This document shows positions 32,239 to 41,256 of a DNA stretch of 64,000 bases, one piece after another. Positions within the stretch are counted from its first letter, which is position 1. Each line of letters opens with the position of its first letter. Below the pieces are notes generated by a model. That model was not told where the DNA came from and did not search any database. It saw only the letters and a program-made list of their open reading frames with translations. The translations under genes and the position numbers were made by a program. Source of the stretch: Xanthomarina spongicola (lineage in GTDB: Bacteria; Bacteroidota; Bacteroidia; Flavobacteriales; Flavobacteriaceae); NCBI RefSeq assembly GCF_003148645.1, contig NZ_QGGP01000010.1:1-64000 (forward strand). Reading direction: 5' to 3'.

Positions 32239-33516
32239 CTAATTTAACTTTTTAAAAGGCCTTATTATCAACCTTGCTGCTTTATCAAAATTGATATAAT
32301 TATAAGTCCAATTAAAGAAAACCACTACACGATTTCTAAAACCAACCAAAGACATTAAGTGCACAAACATCCAAACAAACCAAGCAAAAAAGCCAGCAAA
32401 TTTATAAGCTTTTAAATCTACTACAGCTTTATTTCTTCCTATAGTTGCCATAGAACCTTTGTCTTTATATTCAAACTTTTTTAAGGGCTTTTCTTCTATT
32501 AATTTAATCAGGTTTTTTCCTAATAATTTACCTTGTTGAATAGCAGGTTGAGCCACTTGAGGATGACCATTTGGATACGCTTCTGTTTCCATTAAAGCAA
32601 TATCGCCAAGAGCAAAAATATTATTATATCCTTCTACTTGATTGTATCTATTTACACGATATCTGTTAGCTTTCTCTATTAAAGAATTTGCAGTTAGACC
32701 ATGAATTGGATTTCCAGTAACACCAGCTGCCCAAATTAGAGTTTCTGTTTCAAGAATTAAATCTGTATTTGTAGACACTTTTAATCCGTTATAATCTTTA
32801 ACAAATGTGTTACAATGCACAATAACTCCTAATTCTTCTAAAAACTCTAAAGATTTATTAGAAGCATGCGCACTCATAGGAGGTAAAATTTTAGAACCAC
32901 CTTCTAACAAGTGTATTTGCATATCTTTAGGATTCAAATCATGATAATCTCTTGGTAAAATATGATTCTTGAGCTCAGCTATAGCTCCAGCCAACTCTAC
33001 TCCTGTTGGTCCTCCTCCAACTATTACAAAATTTAGATAAGCTTCTCTATCTTCTTTAGAATCTGCAATAGCAGCTTTTTCAAAGTTTTGAAGAATTAAA
33101 CTTCTAATGTTTAATGCTTGAGGAACAGTTTTCATTGGCATACTATTCAATTCAATAGCTTTATTACCAAAATAATTTGTTTTTGTTCCTGTGGCAATTA
33201 CTAGATAATCGAAAGCTAATTCGCCAATATCTGTTATCACTTTTTTAGAAGATGAATCAATAGAATTAACTTCTGCCAATCTAAAAAATGTGTTGTTTTG
33301 TCTTTTAATAATTTTTCTTAAAGGATATGCAATTGAATCAGGCTCTAAACCTGCTGAAGACACTTGGTATAATAAGGGTTGAAATGTATGGTAATTTCGT
33401 TTGTCTAATAAAACTACTTGCACCTTTTTATTTGCAAGCATCTTTACCAAATTAACACCTGCAAAGCCACCACCAATAATTACAATTCTAGGAAATTTAG
33501 ATTTTGGGATATTCAT
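32239..33516 (-). CDS. ndh: type II NADH dehydrogenase (NDH-2)
   Basis: This 425-residue flavoprotein has the FAD-binding GGGFAGVNLVKML near the N-terminus (about 15-27). It also has the NDH-2 marker KRNYHTFQPLLYQVSSAGLEP and an NADH-binding GGGPTGVELAGAIAEL (about 165-180). IFALGDIALM is the second FAD contact, and an amphipathic/hydrophobic C-terminal anchor follows (FAGFFAWFVWMFVHLMSLVGF). It oxidises NADH and reduces quinone without pumping protons. It is a single gene with convergent and divergent neighbours. Confidence 0.93.
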   Translation of the reverse strand: MNIPKSKFPRIVIIGGGFAGVNLVKMLANKKVQVVLLDKRNYHTFQPLLYQVSSAGLEPDSIAYPLRKIIKRQNNTFFRLAEVNSIDSSSKKVITDIGELAFDYLVIATGTKTNYFGNKAIELNSMPMKTVPQALNIRSLILQNFEKAAIADSKEDREAYLNFVIVGGGPTGVELAGAIAELKNHILPRDYHDLNPKDMQIHLLEGGSKILPPMSAHASNKSLEFLEELGVIVHCNTFVKDYNGLKVSTNTDLILETETLIWAAGVTGNPIHGLTANSLIEKANRYRVNRYNQVEGYNNIFALGDIALMETEAYPNGHPQVAQPAIQQGKLLGKNLIKLIEEKPLKKFEYKDKGSMATIGRNKAVVDLKAYKFAGFFAWFVWMFVHLMSLVGFRNRVVVFFNWTYNYINFDKAARLIIRPFKKLN

Positions 33517-33592
33517 AATAAGAAAAAAACCTATATCAAAGATACAATTTAAGCTTGTTAAACACTATTTTTAAATAATGTTTCAAGTTTTT

Positions 33593-33620
33593 GTAACAAA
33601 TTAAAAAAAAGGCTACCTAT
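33593..33620 (+). promoter_or_regulatory. ECF-type promoter of the second sigma gene
   Basis: GTAACA (33593-33598), 14 bases, CTACCTAT (33613-33620), ending 20 bases before the sigma gene. The AAC core and the CTA-TAT box look like an autoregulated group IV sigma promoter. The pattern differs from the AACCGAC/CGTAGGTA class above, so the two sigma factors probably have different regulons. Confidence 0.45.
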
Positions 33621-33640
33621 AGTATAACTAAACCAACAGT

Positions 33641-34135
33641 TTGAATAAAGAATTAGAACATAATTTTATTGAAGAGCTAGAAAAGAATCAAAACATTGTG
33701 CATAAGGTGTGTAGAATTTACACAAACAATCAAGAAGCACATAACGATTTATTTCAAGAAATAACCATACAACTTTGGAAAGCCTACCCTAAATTTCGAG
33801 GCGATTCAAAATTTAGTACATGGATGTATCGTGTTGGCCTAAATACTGCCATTACACTTTATAGAAAACGAAAAAGATCTATTAAAACTGAAGAATTTGA
33901 TGCCTTTCAATATAAGCTTTCATCTGAACCATATGATGATACTGAGGAAGAACAATTAAAGTTGTTATACAAGGCTGTACACCAATTAAACGATATTGAG
34001 AAAGCACTTGTCTTTCTTTATTTAGAAGACAAAAATTATAAAGAAATTAGTGAAACAATAGGAATTAGCGAAGTAAATGCAAGAGTAAAGATGAATCGAG
34101 TGAAAAACAAATTAAGGACTATTTTAAATCCGTAA
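33641..34135 (+). CDS. ECF sigma factor (TTG start)
   Basis: The 164-residue group IV sigma factor has region 2 (NIVHKVCRIYTNNQEAHNDLFQEITIQLWKAYPKF, then STWMYRVGLNTAITLYRKRKR) and region 4 (LNDIEKALVFLYLEDKNYKEISETIGISEVNARVKMNRVKNKL). The only start giving a complete region 2 is TTG at 33641; the first in-frame ATG is far inside. TTG may keep expression low. The next gene, 4 bp downstream, encodes a membrane protein that could be its regulator. Confidence 0.9.
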   Translation: MNKELEHNFIEELEKNQNIVHKVCRIYTNNQEAHNDLFQEITIQLWKAYPKFRGDSKFSTWMYRVGLNTAITLYRKRKRSIKTEEFDAFQYKLSSEPYDDTEEEQLKLLYKAVHQLNDIEKALVFLYLEDKNYKEISETIGISEVNARVKMNRVKNKLRTILNP

Positions 34136-34139
34136 ACAT

Positions 34140-34784
34140 ATGGATGAATTAGAATTATTAAAAAAAGATTGGAAGAAGGATGAGGATTCAAAATATCCAA
34201 AACTTTCTTATAACGAAATTTATAAAATGATATTGAAGAAATCTTCTTCAATTGTTAAATGGATTTTTATTATAAGTTTATTGGAGTTTGCTTTTTGGAC
34301 ATTAATCTCCTTAGCTTTTAAAGGCACTGAATATAATAAACGTTTTGAAAGCTATCATGCAGATAATATTATGATTCCTTTAATGGTTATAGCATATGCC
34401 ATACTAATTTATTTTTTCTATAGATTTTACATGAATTATAGAACTATTTCTGCTACAGATAATGCTAAAGTTTTAATGGAAAATATATTAAAAACAAGAC
34501 GTACTGTAAAACAATATGTAGGTTTTAATTTAATATTTATGGCTATTTCAGCTTTTATTGCTTTAGGAATACAGTTTGACAGAGACCAAGAAATGATTTC
34601 TCTAATTGAAAATGCGAGTGCAAATGGTGAGGTGTTTAAATTTTATGCTATTACAATTATTATAACCATTGTATTTTTAGGCATCTTAATTGCAATTATA
34701 CTAGGATTTTACTACTTAATTTATGGCATTTTATTAAAACGCTTAAATGGAAATTACAAAGAACTTAAAAAACTAGAGGTCTAA
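34140..34784 (+). CDS. membrane protein coupled to ECF sigma, possible anti-sigma
   Basis: The 214-residue protein has a hydrophilic N-terminus of about 35 residues (MDELELLKKDWKKDEDSKYPKLSYNEIYKMI) and about four transmembrane helices (about 41-60, 80-100, 130-150, 175-200). The N-terminal motif L-L-K-K-D-W-K occurs in membrane proteins encoded after ECF sigma genes in Flavobacteriaceae. It would sit in the cytoplasm, where it could bind the sigma factor. No zinc anti-sigma motif is present. The anti-sigma role is inferred from gene pairing. Confidence 0.7.
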   Translation: MDELELLKKDWKKDEDSKYPKLSYNEIYKMILKKSSSIVKWIFIISLLEFAFWTLISLAFKGTEYNKRFESYHADNIMIPLMVIAYAILIYFFYRFYMNYRTISATDNAKVLMENILKTRRTVKQYVGFNLIFMAISAFIALGIQFDRDQEMISLIENASANGEVFKFYAITIIITIVFLGILIAIILGFYYLIYGILLKRLNGNYKELKKLEV

Positions 34785-34838
34785 TTCAAGACTTCTAACA
34801 AGTTTACGAGGTCTTAGAAAAATATTTTTAAAATTAAA

Positions 34839-35654
34839 TTAATAATTGTCTTCAAGACGCCATTTTCGCTTTTTATTTAGTTCTTCCTTTTCTTCTAAAT
34901 CTTCACGAGGAATTACTTTTAAAAATGAAGGATGTTGTTCGATAGCATATTCTATTTTCTCAACAATATCTGCTATACTTTCATTTTCATAATCAATTAC
35001 TAGAGGCTCTTTAATTTCAAAAGTCTGTAAGATGTTTTTCTTTTTAACTCTTAAACCTTTTTTATCGAAAGAACGCCTAAAGCCATCAATTACTATTGGA
35101 ACAACAGTAGGTTTATAATGTTTAATTATATGGGCTGTTCCTTTTCTAATAGGCTTAAATGGTGTTGTAGTACCTTGTGGAAAGGTAATTACCCAACCAT
35201 CGTCTAGAGCTTTTTTTATATTAGAAATATCGCTCATCTTCACTTGTCTTTTTACATCTTCTCCTTTTGCTCGCCAAGTACGTTCTATACTAATAGAACC
35301 AGCATAAGCTAAAATTTTAGGTAATAAACCAGATTTCATAGTTTCTTTTGCAGCAACATAATAGATGTTCAATTTTGGATTCCATAAGTAACCAATATTT
35401 TTAATATTATCTTCTCTATTACTTAAACTAGCATTAAAAACATGAAACATGGCAACAACATCAGCAAAATATGTTTGATGATTTGAAATAAACAAAACGT
35501 TTGTTTCCGGTAAATTTTTAATGATTTCAGATCCTTCTATTTGAAGTTCATTAAACCCTCTAAATCTTCTGTGAGATAAAGATCCAATGATTCTAATAAC
35601 CCATTTTTTTATAAAAAGTATATGTCCGAAAGGATTTCTTTTAAACAAACCCAT
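34839..35654 (-). CDS. lysophospholipid acyltransferase (PlsC-like)
   Basis: The 271-residue protein has the glycerolipid acyltransferase motif I NHQTYFAD (H-x4-D, about residues 58-65). The substrate motif FPQGTTTPFKPIRKGTAHI follows (about 152-170; G-T replaces the usual E-G-T-R) and then VPIVIDGF. It transfers an acyl chain to a lysophosphatidate-like acceptor at the inner membrane. The altered motif III (QGTT in place of EGTR) suggests a different acceptor from classical PlsC. It lies 48 bp after the NUDIX gene, in probable operon. Confidence 0.85.
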   Translation of the reverse strand: MGLFKRNPFGHILFIKKWVIRIIGSLSHRRFRGFNELQIEGSEIIKNLPETNVLFISNHQTYFADVVAMFHVFNASLSNREDNIKNIGYLWNPKLNIYYVAAKETMKSGLLPKILAYAGSISIERTWRAKGEDVKRQVKMSDISNIKKALDDGWVITFPQGTTTPFKPIRKGTAHIIKHYKPTVVPIVIDGFRRSFDKKGLRVKKKNILQTFEIKEPLVIDYENESIADIVEKIEYAIEQHPSFLKVIPREDLEEKEELNKKRKWRLEDNY

Positions 35655-35702
35655 AAAGTAGTATTCTTAGTTAGTTAATGCAAAGGTAATAAAACAGAAC
35701 CT

Positions 35703-36341
35703 TTACATGACTTGTTTTAACAAGTCTTTAATTTCGCTTAGCATCATGGCTGTTGCTCCCCAAACTATATGTCCATTTAAGTTAAATGCTGGAACTAAAA
35801 CATCTCTATTATAAGATGTTGCCACTTTTTTTTGCACCACATTAATATCGTTAATAAAATCTTGTAAAGTTATTTCTAAAATATCTTCAACCTCATCATC
35901 TTGTTTAATAAAACTTGGAGTCATTCTAGAAATTCCAATAAATGGCTGAACAAAAAAATTACTTGGTGGTATGTAAACTTGCGTTAATTGTCTTAAAACC
36001 TCTATACAATTTTCAGGCACTCCAACTTCTTCAAAAGTTTCTCTTACAGCTGCAGCCTCAATAGAAGCATCTGCCTCTTCCAGTTTCCCTCCCGGAAATC
36101 CTACTTGTGCAGAATGTACTCCTTTGTATGTTTTTCGCAATATTAAAACCAAATAAGTTTGTTCATTATTTGGATAAAACAAAGCCATAACTCCTGCTCT
36201 CTTAGCATCCTTAATCATGTGTTTTTGCCGTTCTTGTAGAGCTTCTCTAAATGGTGGCGACATTTTTAACTGAGATGTTTCGGCTGGAAGTGGTATATTT
36301 TCTATTTTTGAAATTAGCTTACAAAATTTATCAAATTCCAT
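35703..36341 (-). CDS. NUDIX hydrolase, CoA pyrophosphatase type
   Basis: The 212-residue protein has a complete Nudix box GKLEEADASIEAAAVRETFEEVGV (about 93-116, G-x5-E-x7-R-E-x2-E-E-x-G). The preceding VLILRKTYKGVHSAQVGFPGG is the UPF0035/NudL signature of CoA diphosphatases, which cut CoA or acyl-CoA to phosphopantetheine and ADP. It is divergent from the cyclophilin gene and the first of a two-gene operon with the acyltransferase, which fits a lipid-related role. Confidence 0.9.
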   Translation of the reverse strand: MEFDKFCKLISKIENIPLPAETSQLKMSPPFREALQERQKHMIKDAKRAGVMALFYPNNEQTYLVLILRKTYKGVHSAQVGFPGGKLEEADASIEAAAVRETFEEVGVPENCIEVLRQLTQVYIPPSNFFVQPFIGISRMTPSFIKQDDEVEDILEITLQDFINDINVVQKKVATSYNRDVLVPAFNLNGHIVWGATAMMLSEIKDLLKQVM

Positions 36342-36411
36342 AGTATTCTATATGACATCTATTAAAGCAACTATTAATAAATCTGATTTAAAAAAGTATC
36401 AAAATTCATTA

Positions 36412-37128
36412 ATGAAATATATTTCTATAGTTGTAGTTTGTTTCTTTTTATTGAATTGTGAAGATAAACAATCTGATAAAAAAACGAATACATCAAATAC
36501 AGAAACAACCAAAATAATTAAAAAAGATACTTTTTCTGAAAGTGAAATCGAAATTAAAGCTGAAACTGAAGAGTCATTTAGATTAACAGACGAAAATGCC
36601 ATGGAGTTTTTTCTTCAATATGAAAAAGAAAATAAAGAAAACAAAGTTCGGATCACTACCAGTTTTGGTGATATTGAGATTTTATTATTTAATGAAACCA
36701 AATTTCATCGCGCCAATTTTATTTACTTAACCAAACAAGATTATTTTAATGATACCCAGTTTTATCGCGTGATAAATAACTTTATAATTCAAGCAGGAAA
36801 TTCAGATAATCCAGAAGTATCTAAAAAACGCAATAAAATTGGTAGATACCTCTTGCCAACAGACACCAAAAGAGGCTTTAAACATGATAGAGGTGTTATT
36901 AGTATGCCTAGTGGTGAAATAGATAATCCGTATAAATTAGCCTCACCTTTCGAGTTTTTCATTGTTCAGCAGGAAGGTGGTGCTCATCATTTAGATGGAG
37001 ATTATACCATTTTTGGAAAAGTTACTAAAGGGTTAGAAGTAGTTGATAAAATTGCAGCCCAAAAAACAGACGTTGCAGATTGGCCTCTTAGCAATATTTA
37101 CATTGAAAAAGTTGAAATTATTGAATAG
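36412..37128 (+). CDS. cyclophilin-type peptidyl-prolyl isomerase, lipoprotein
   Basis: The 238-residue lipoprotein starts at ATG 36412, giving MKYISIVVVCFFLLNC with lipobox Cys16; a longer frame from 36352 would bury this signal. After an acidic/Lys linker the cyclophilin domain (about 80-238) shows VRITTSFGDIEILLFNE, FYRVINNFIIQAGN (the F-x-R and I-Q-x-G active-site strand), GVISMPSG and FEFFIVQ. It should assist folding of envelope proteins by proline isomerisation. It is a single gene. Confidence 0.88.
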   Translation: MKYISIVVVCFFLLNCEDKQSDKKTNTSNTETTKIIKKDTFSESEIEIKAETEESFRLTDENAMEFFLQYEKENKENKVRITTSFGDIEILLFNETKFHRANFIYLTKQDYFNDTQFYRVINNFIIQAGNSDNPEVSKKRNKIGRYLLPTDTKRGFKHDRGVISMPSGEIDNPYKLASPFEFFIVQQEGGAHHLDGDYTIFGKVTKGLEVVDKIAAQKTDVADWPLSNIYIEKVEIIE

Positions 37129-37157
37129 TGAATTATATTAGTTTACTTATTTGCAAA

Positions 37158-37760
37158 CTAATCGCGATATAAACTTGGCAAACTAATTTTAAACTTAATA
37201 GCCAATAACCTAATAAGTATAACAATAACTCCAGCCAAAGCAAAGGCTATATCTATTTCAATTGGTAATTTTTTAATAATAAAATAAGAAAACCCTCCAA
37301 CTATACATGCAGTAGCATAAATTTCTTTTCTAAAAATAACTGGAATATCGTTACAAAGAATATCCCTAATAACTCCTCCAAAACATGCAGAAATAGTTCC
37401 TAATGCTACACAAATAATTGGATTCAATCCTGCTGAAATTCCTTTTTCTACTCCTACAACAGTATATAGACCTATTCCAATAGTATCGAACAATAGCAAC
37501 GATTTCCTAAGGTATTCTAATCTCTTTCTAAACACAACTGCAAATACAGTAGATATTATTATAACATAAGTATATGTCATATTATTCATCCAACTAACTG
37601 GTGTGTCTCCTATTAAAACATCACGAAGTGTACCACCTCCAACTGCAGTAACAAAAGCAATAATCAATATTCCAAATGGATCCATTCTTTTACTTAATGC
37701 CACCAAAACTCCCGAAATAGAAAAAGCTATGGTTCCTAAAATATCTATAGCATAAAACAT
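37158..37760 (-). CDS. TRIC/UPF0126 family membrane channel-like protein
   Basis: The 200-residue protein has seven hydrophobic segments made of two tandem glycine-rich repeats: AVGGGTLRDVLIG and CFGGVIRDILCND, each with the GG-x3-RD motif. This is the prokaryotic TRIC fold (a monovalent-cation channel in characterised members). In older annotation it is UPF0126, or glycine transporter domain. It lies convergent to the cyclophilin gene. Confidence 0.88.
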   Translation of the reverse strand: MFYAIDILGTIAFSISGVLVALSKRMDPFGILIIAFVTAVGGGTLRDVLIGDTPVSWMNNMTYTYVIIISTVFAVVFRKRLEYLRKSLLLFDTIGIGLYTVVGVEKGISAGLNPIICVALGTISACFGGVIRDILCNDIPVIFRKEIYATACIVGGFSYFIIKKLPIEIDIAFALAGVIVILIRLLAIKFKISLPSLYRD

Positions 37761-38011
37761 ATATTACAATAATCTTATTATGAAAATTTTATTCTAATTT
37801 GTTTACAAAATAAAGGTAAATACTAACAATATTAAAGGTTCTAACAAATTAATTCTCTTTACAATTACAAACAACATGCATTCGTTTCATTCTAGTAATT
37901 ATATATTTATAACAATTCAAGCTAATTAAATTACAATTGAGTAACTAATGTTATTCAACCTCCATTAATTTTTTGACTTTTGAATTATATTAATCAATAA
38001 AAAATAATTAA

Positions 38012-38434
38012 ATGAAAACTCTAGCTTTAATTTTATCACTCGTTTTAACTACAACTTTAAGTCACTCTCAAGACAACATAGAAACATACAGTATTACTGT
38101 TAAAGTAGACAATGCTTTAAGCGATAATGGCAGCATGCTTATTGGTCTACATAATGAAGATACTTTTATGAAAGGCAAAGGCTTGCAAAACTCTAAAAGT
38201 GAGATTGTAGATGGTATTGTAACTGTTACTTTTGAAAATGTTGCTCCTGGAAATTATGCTATTATGGTTTTACATGATGAGAATGATAACAGTAAAATGG
38301 ATTTCGATGCAACTGGAAGACCAAGCGAATCTTATGGTATGTCTAATAATCCAATGTTATTTGGACCTCCAACATTTACAGATGCTAAATTTGAACTTTT
38401 AAAAGAAAACTTAGAAATACATATTCGTTTCTAA
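38012..38434 (+). CDS. DUF2141 exported protein
   Basis: The 140-residue protein has a signal peptide (MKTLALILSLVLTTTLSHSQ) and a beta-sandwich DUF2141 domain. Markers are GNYAIMVLHDENDNSKMDFDATGRPSE and then YGMSNNPMLFGPPTFTDAKF. DUF2141 proteins are widespread in Bacteroidota with no known function. The Asp-rich D-x-N-x-NSKMDFD part may bind calcium. It is a single gene with its own terminator, preceded by about 250 bp of AT-rich DNA in which I see no gene. Confidence 0.88.
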   Translation: MKTLALILSLVLTTTLSHSQDNIETYSITVKVDNALSDNGSMLIGLHNEDTFMKGKGLQNSKSEIVDGIVTVTFENVAPGNYAIMVLHDENDNSKMDFDATGRPSESYGMSNNPMLFGPPTFTDAKFELLKENLEIHIRF

Positions 38435-38450
38435 AATAAATTATTTTATT

Positions 38451-38487
38451 AAAAAAGCGACCTAATATATTTATTGGTCGCTTTTTT
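38451..38487 (+). terminator. terminator of the DUF2141 gene
   Basis: AAAAAAGCGACC and GGTCGCTTTTTT form a 12-bp stem with a 13-base loop and T-run. The stem sequence GCGACC/GGTCGC is the same as in the next gene's terminator. Confidence 0.88.
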
Positions 38488-38578
38488 AATATTTACTACA
38501 ATTTTATTCTATTATTAACAGTCTTAACTATAAGTTTTATTGATAGTTTTTATATTTTTATAGTCTAATTTGATAGAT

Positions 38579-39517
38579 ATGACCATTACACAATTGTATT
38601 ATGTATTAGCAGTTGCCGAAAATCAGAATTTCACTAAAGCTGCAGAAAAGTGCTTTGTTACTCAACCTACTTTAAGTATGCAAATACAAAAATTAGAAGA
38701 TGAATTAGATGTCTTAATTTTTGATAGAAGCAAAAAGCCAATTGAACTAACTGAAGTTGGAAAAAAAATTGTAAATCAAGCAAAGAATATTGTCAATGAG
38801 TCTTATAGAATTCAAGATATAGTAGATCAACAAAAAGGATTTATAGGTGGCGAATTTAAACTTGGTATTATTCCAACTATTATGCCTACTCTATTACCTA
38901 TGTTTTTAAAAGCTTTTGTGAAAAAATACCCGAAAATTAAGCTTAAAATTGAAGAACTAACAACAGAAGAAATTATTTCCAGACTAAACGAAGGACATCT
39001 TGATGCTGCTATTGCAGCTACACCTTTAGAATCTGAAAACATTAAAGAACGTGTGCTATATTTTGAGCCTTTTGTTGGTTACATACCTGAACACCATAGA
39101 CTACATGGTAAAAAGAAAATTAACACTTCGGATTTAGATATTGACGACATGCTACTTCTTGAAGATGGCCATTGTTTTAGAGATGGCGTAATAAACCTTT
39201 GTAAGGCATTTAAAAATCAATCAGATTCTCATTTTCAAATAGAAAGTGGAAGTATAGAAACGTTAATTAAGCTTTCTAACGAAGGCTTGGGAATGACGCT
39301 TCTTCCATATCTACACACATTAGATTTAAATGATAAAGCCAAGGAAAATCTACATTATTTTAATGAACCAAGTCCTGCTCGAGAAGTAAGCCTTATATAC
39401 CATAAAAGCGAACTTAAAATGCAAATTATTGAAGCTATGCAGAATGTAATATCTGGAATTATTAGAGGAGCAATTGCATTTCAGAATGTTGAAATAATTA
39501 GTCCGTTACCTAAATAA
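38579..39517 (+). CDS. oxyR: OxyR-type hydrogen-peroxide-responsive LysR regulator
   Basis: The 312-residue LysR-family protein starts at ATG 38579; a TTG 9 bases earlier is rejected. Its winged helix (2-60) contains NFTKAAEKCFVTQPTLSMQIQKLEDELD, followed by a substrate-type domain. Two cysteines in GHCFRDGVINLC fall at residues 199 and 208, the same numbers as the redox pair of E. coli OxyR, so disulfide sensing of H2O2 is expected. It is followed by its own terminator. Targets are not visible nearby. Confidence 0.93.
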   Translation: MTITQLYYVLAVAENQNFTKAAEKCFVTQPTLSMQIQKLEDELDVLIFDRSKKPIELTEVGKKIVNQAKNIVNESYRIQDIVDQQKGFIGGEFKLGIIPTIMPTLLPMFLKAFVKKYPKIKLKIEELTTEEIISRLNEGHLDAAIAATPLESENIKERVLYFEPFVGYIPEHHRLHGKKKINTSDLDIDDMLLLEDGHCFRDGVINLCKAFKNQSDSHFQIESGSIETLIKLSNEGLGMTLLPYLHTLDLNDKAKENLHYFNEPSPAREVSLIYHKSELKMQIIEAMQNVISGIIRGAIAFQNVEIISPLPK

Positions 39518-39518
39518 A

Positions 39519-39540
39519 AAAGCGACCTGTTGGTCGCTTT
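39519..39540 (+). terminator. terminator of oxyR
   Basis: AAAGCGACC and GGTCGCTTT pair perfectly around TGTT. It follows directly after the oxyR stop and may also serve the convergent 39549 gene. Confidence 0.87.
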
Positions 39541-39548
39541 CGTTTTAT

Positions 39549-39746
39549 TTAAGATTTTAAATAGATTAGACATTGATTTAAGTCCGGGTTTTGCTGTACA
39601 AGAGATTGTATATAAATCTTCAACTCTTCAATTTCATAAGGTAATAATCTTTGAAGGGCTTTTTGTACTTCTTTGCAAAACAATGTAGCATCAAAACTTA
39701 CTTTATTAAGCACAGTTTTTGTGTACTCAAACATTGCTCTCGCCAT
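39549..39746 (-). CDS. small conserved flavobacterial protein
   Basis: The 65-residue soluble protein is largely helical (MARAMFEYTKTVLNKVSFDATLFCKEVQKALQRLLPYE...). It has no motif I can name beyond one or two Cys. Composition and the conserved-looking F-x-K-E-x-x-K-A-x-x-x-L-P-x-E pattern suggest a real small gene, as does its fit between terminators. ATG at 39734 (MFEYT) is an alternative start. Function unknown. Confidence 0.65.
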   Translation of the reverse strand: MARAMFEYTKTVLNKVSFDATLFCKEVQKALQRLLPYEIEELKIYIQSLVQQNPDLNQCLIYLKS

Positions 39747-39876
39747 AATTATTTTAGTTTAGGTTAAAAAAAGTAGATTTGTTTAATAGGCTTATATGTT
39801 TTTTTAGTTGTCTAAATTTAATAAAAAAAAGGATTGGTTTTCAATTTAAACAAAACTTTAACAGTGATTTGTCTTC

Positions 39877-40677
39877 TTAAAACCTATTATCTCCATCTAA
39901 TAAATCTCCTAAACCTCCAAGAATACTGCCTTCTCCTTTATCTTTACCTCCACCTTTTGGTGCTGATGCTAAAACACGATCTGCTAATCTACTAAATGGC
40001 AGAGATTGTATATAAACTGTTCCTGGACCTTGTAGTTTTGCAAAGAATAAACCTTCACCACCAAAAACAGTGTTTTTAATGCCTCCTATAAACTCAATAT
40101 CGTAATTAATATCTTGTGTAAATCCAATAATACAGCCTGTATCTACTTTTAATACTTCTCCAGCTTGTAATTCTTTTTTAGCCATAGTTCCTCCAGCATG
40201 AACAAATGCCATACCATCGCCTTCAAGTTTTTGCATAATAAAACCTTCACCTCCAAAAAGTCCACGACCTAATTTTTTAGAAAATTCAATCCCTACACTT
40301 ACACCTTTTGCTGCACATAGGAACGCATCTTTCTGACAGATAAATTTACCTCTAAAGTCTGTTAAATCTATTGGAATAATTTTTCCAGGATAAGGCGAAG
40401 CAAAACTAACATTTCTTTTACCTGAAAGTGTATTGTAAAAAGCTGTCATGAACAAACTTTCACCAGTTAGAATACGTTTTCCTGCTCCAAGTATTGAACC
40501 TAAAAACCCTTCATTCTTTTTAGAGCCATCGCCAAAAATAGTTTCCATTTTAATACCATCGTCCATCATCATAAAACTACCTGCTTCTGCCACAACTCCT
40601 TCTTGTGGATCTAATTCAATTTCAACAAATTGCATTTCTTCGCCATGTATTTTGTAATCGATTTCGTGTGCTGTCAT
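39877..40677 (-). CDS. TIGR00266/AIM24-family protein
   Basis: The 266-residue protein is a beta-rich AIM24 (tryptophan-RNA-binding-attenuator-like) fold. Repeated GG-E-G-x-F/L-F-x-K-L motifs mark the family: [25 protein letters not shown] and [24 protein letters not shown]. It has a Gly/Lys-rich C-terminal tail ([18 protein letters not shown]). The molecular function is unknown in bacteria; the eukaryotic relative acts in mitochondrial membrane organisation. It is followed by the DUF4442 gene's operon mate upstream (59 bp). Confidence 0.88.
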   Translation of the reverse strand: MTAHEIDYKIHGEEMQFVEIELDPQEGVVAEAGSFMMMDDGIKMETIFGDGSKKNEGFLGSILGAGKRILTGESLFMTAFYNTLSGKRNVSFASPYPGKIIPIDLTDFRGKFICQKDAFLCAAKGVSVGIEFSKKLGRGLFGGEGFIMQKLEGDGMAFVHAGGTMAKKELQAGEVLKVDTGCIIGFTQDINYDIEFIGGIKNTVFGGEGLFFAKLQGPGTVYIQSLPFSRLADRVLASAPKGGGKDKGEGSILGGLGDLLDGDNRF

Positions 40678-40736
40678 TTTTTTATTTTTTTAGTTAATGC
40701 TACAAATAAGTAGTAAAAAATATTTTTTTGTTACAC

Positions 40737-41192
40737 TTAAGTTCTGACTTTCATTGACCAAGTAAAACTAAATCTAGAAACTTCTTCTCCTTTACTATTA
40801 CTTCCAACTACATTAAGTGTTACTGTTTGTCCTTCTCCTGTTTTTATAGCTTCTTCTATAACTGAATCTATTAAATCTCCTTCAAGACATTCGAAAGTAA
40901 TTCTTCCAGTAGCCTTTTTAGAATAGCTTGCATCATTCTTTACTAAAAGCATTGCAATATTTTTGTCTGATGCCTTTATTTTATTTATTATTAATGCACC
41001 TGTAGTTAGTTCGGCTGCCATACCTTGTACTGCCCAAAACAAAGATTTAAACGGATTTTGATTAATCCATCTATGCTTTACTGTTACAATACATTTTACA
41101 TTGTCAATATACTTTGTACGAACACCAGTAAAATAAGCTGCTGGTAATTTAAAAAGTAAAAAGGCATTAAGTTTTCTTGGAGATATCTTCAT
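40737..41192 (-). CDS. DUF4442 hotdog-fold thioesterase-like protein
   Basis: The 151-residue protein begins MKISPRKLNAFLLFKLPAAYFTGVR. It has the DUF4442 core HRWINQNPFKSLFWAVQGMAAELTTGALI, in which the N-P-F-x-S-x-F-x-A-x-x-x-M-A-A-E helix corresponds to the hotdog thioesterase catalytic helix with Glu. It is probably a thioesterase or acyl-thioester binder. It is cotranscribed with the downstream AIM24-like gene. Confidence 0.85.
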   Translation of the reverse strand: MKISPRKLNAFLLFKLPAAYFTGVRTKYIDNVKCIVTVKHRWINQNPFKSLFWAVQGMAAELTTGALIINKIKASDKNIAMLLVKNDASYSKKATGRITFECLEGDLIDSVIEEAIKTGEGQTVTLNVVGSNSKGEEVSRFSFTWSMKVRT

Positions 41193-41256
41193 TTTATAGT
41201 TTAAAAGATTAAAAAAGTTTAACCTACCAAAGGTAAGATTTCAAAAATTATAGTGA

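Noticed and set aside
36352-36411. Longer start for the cyclophilin lipoprotein
   Set aside because: It would put 20 polar residues before the lipoprotein signal and lie almost against the divergent NUDIX start, leaving no room for promoters.
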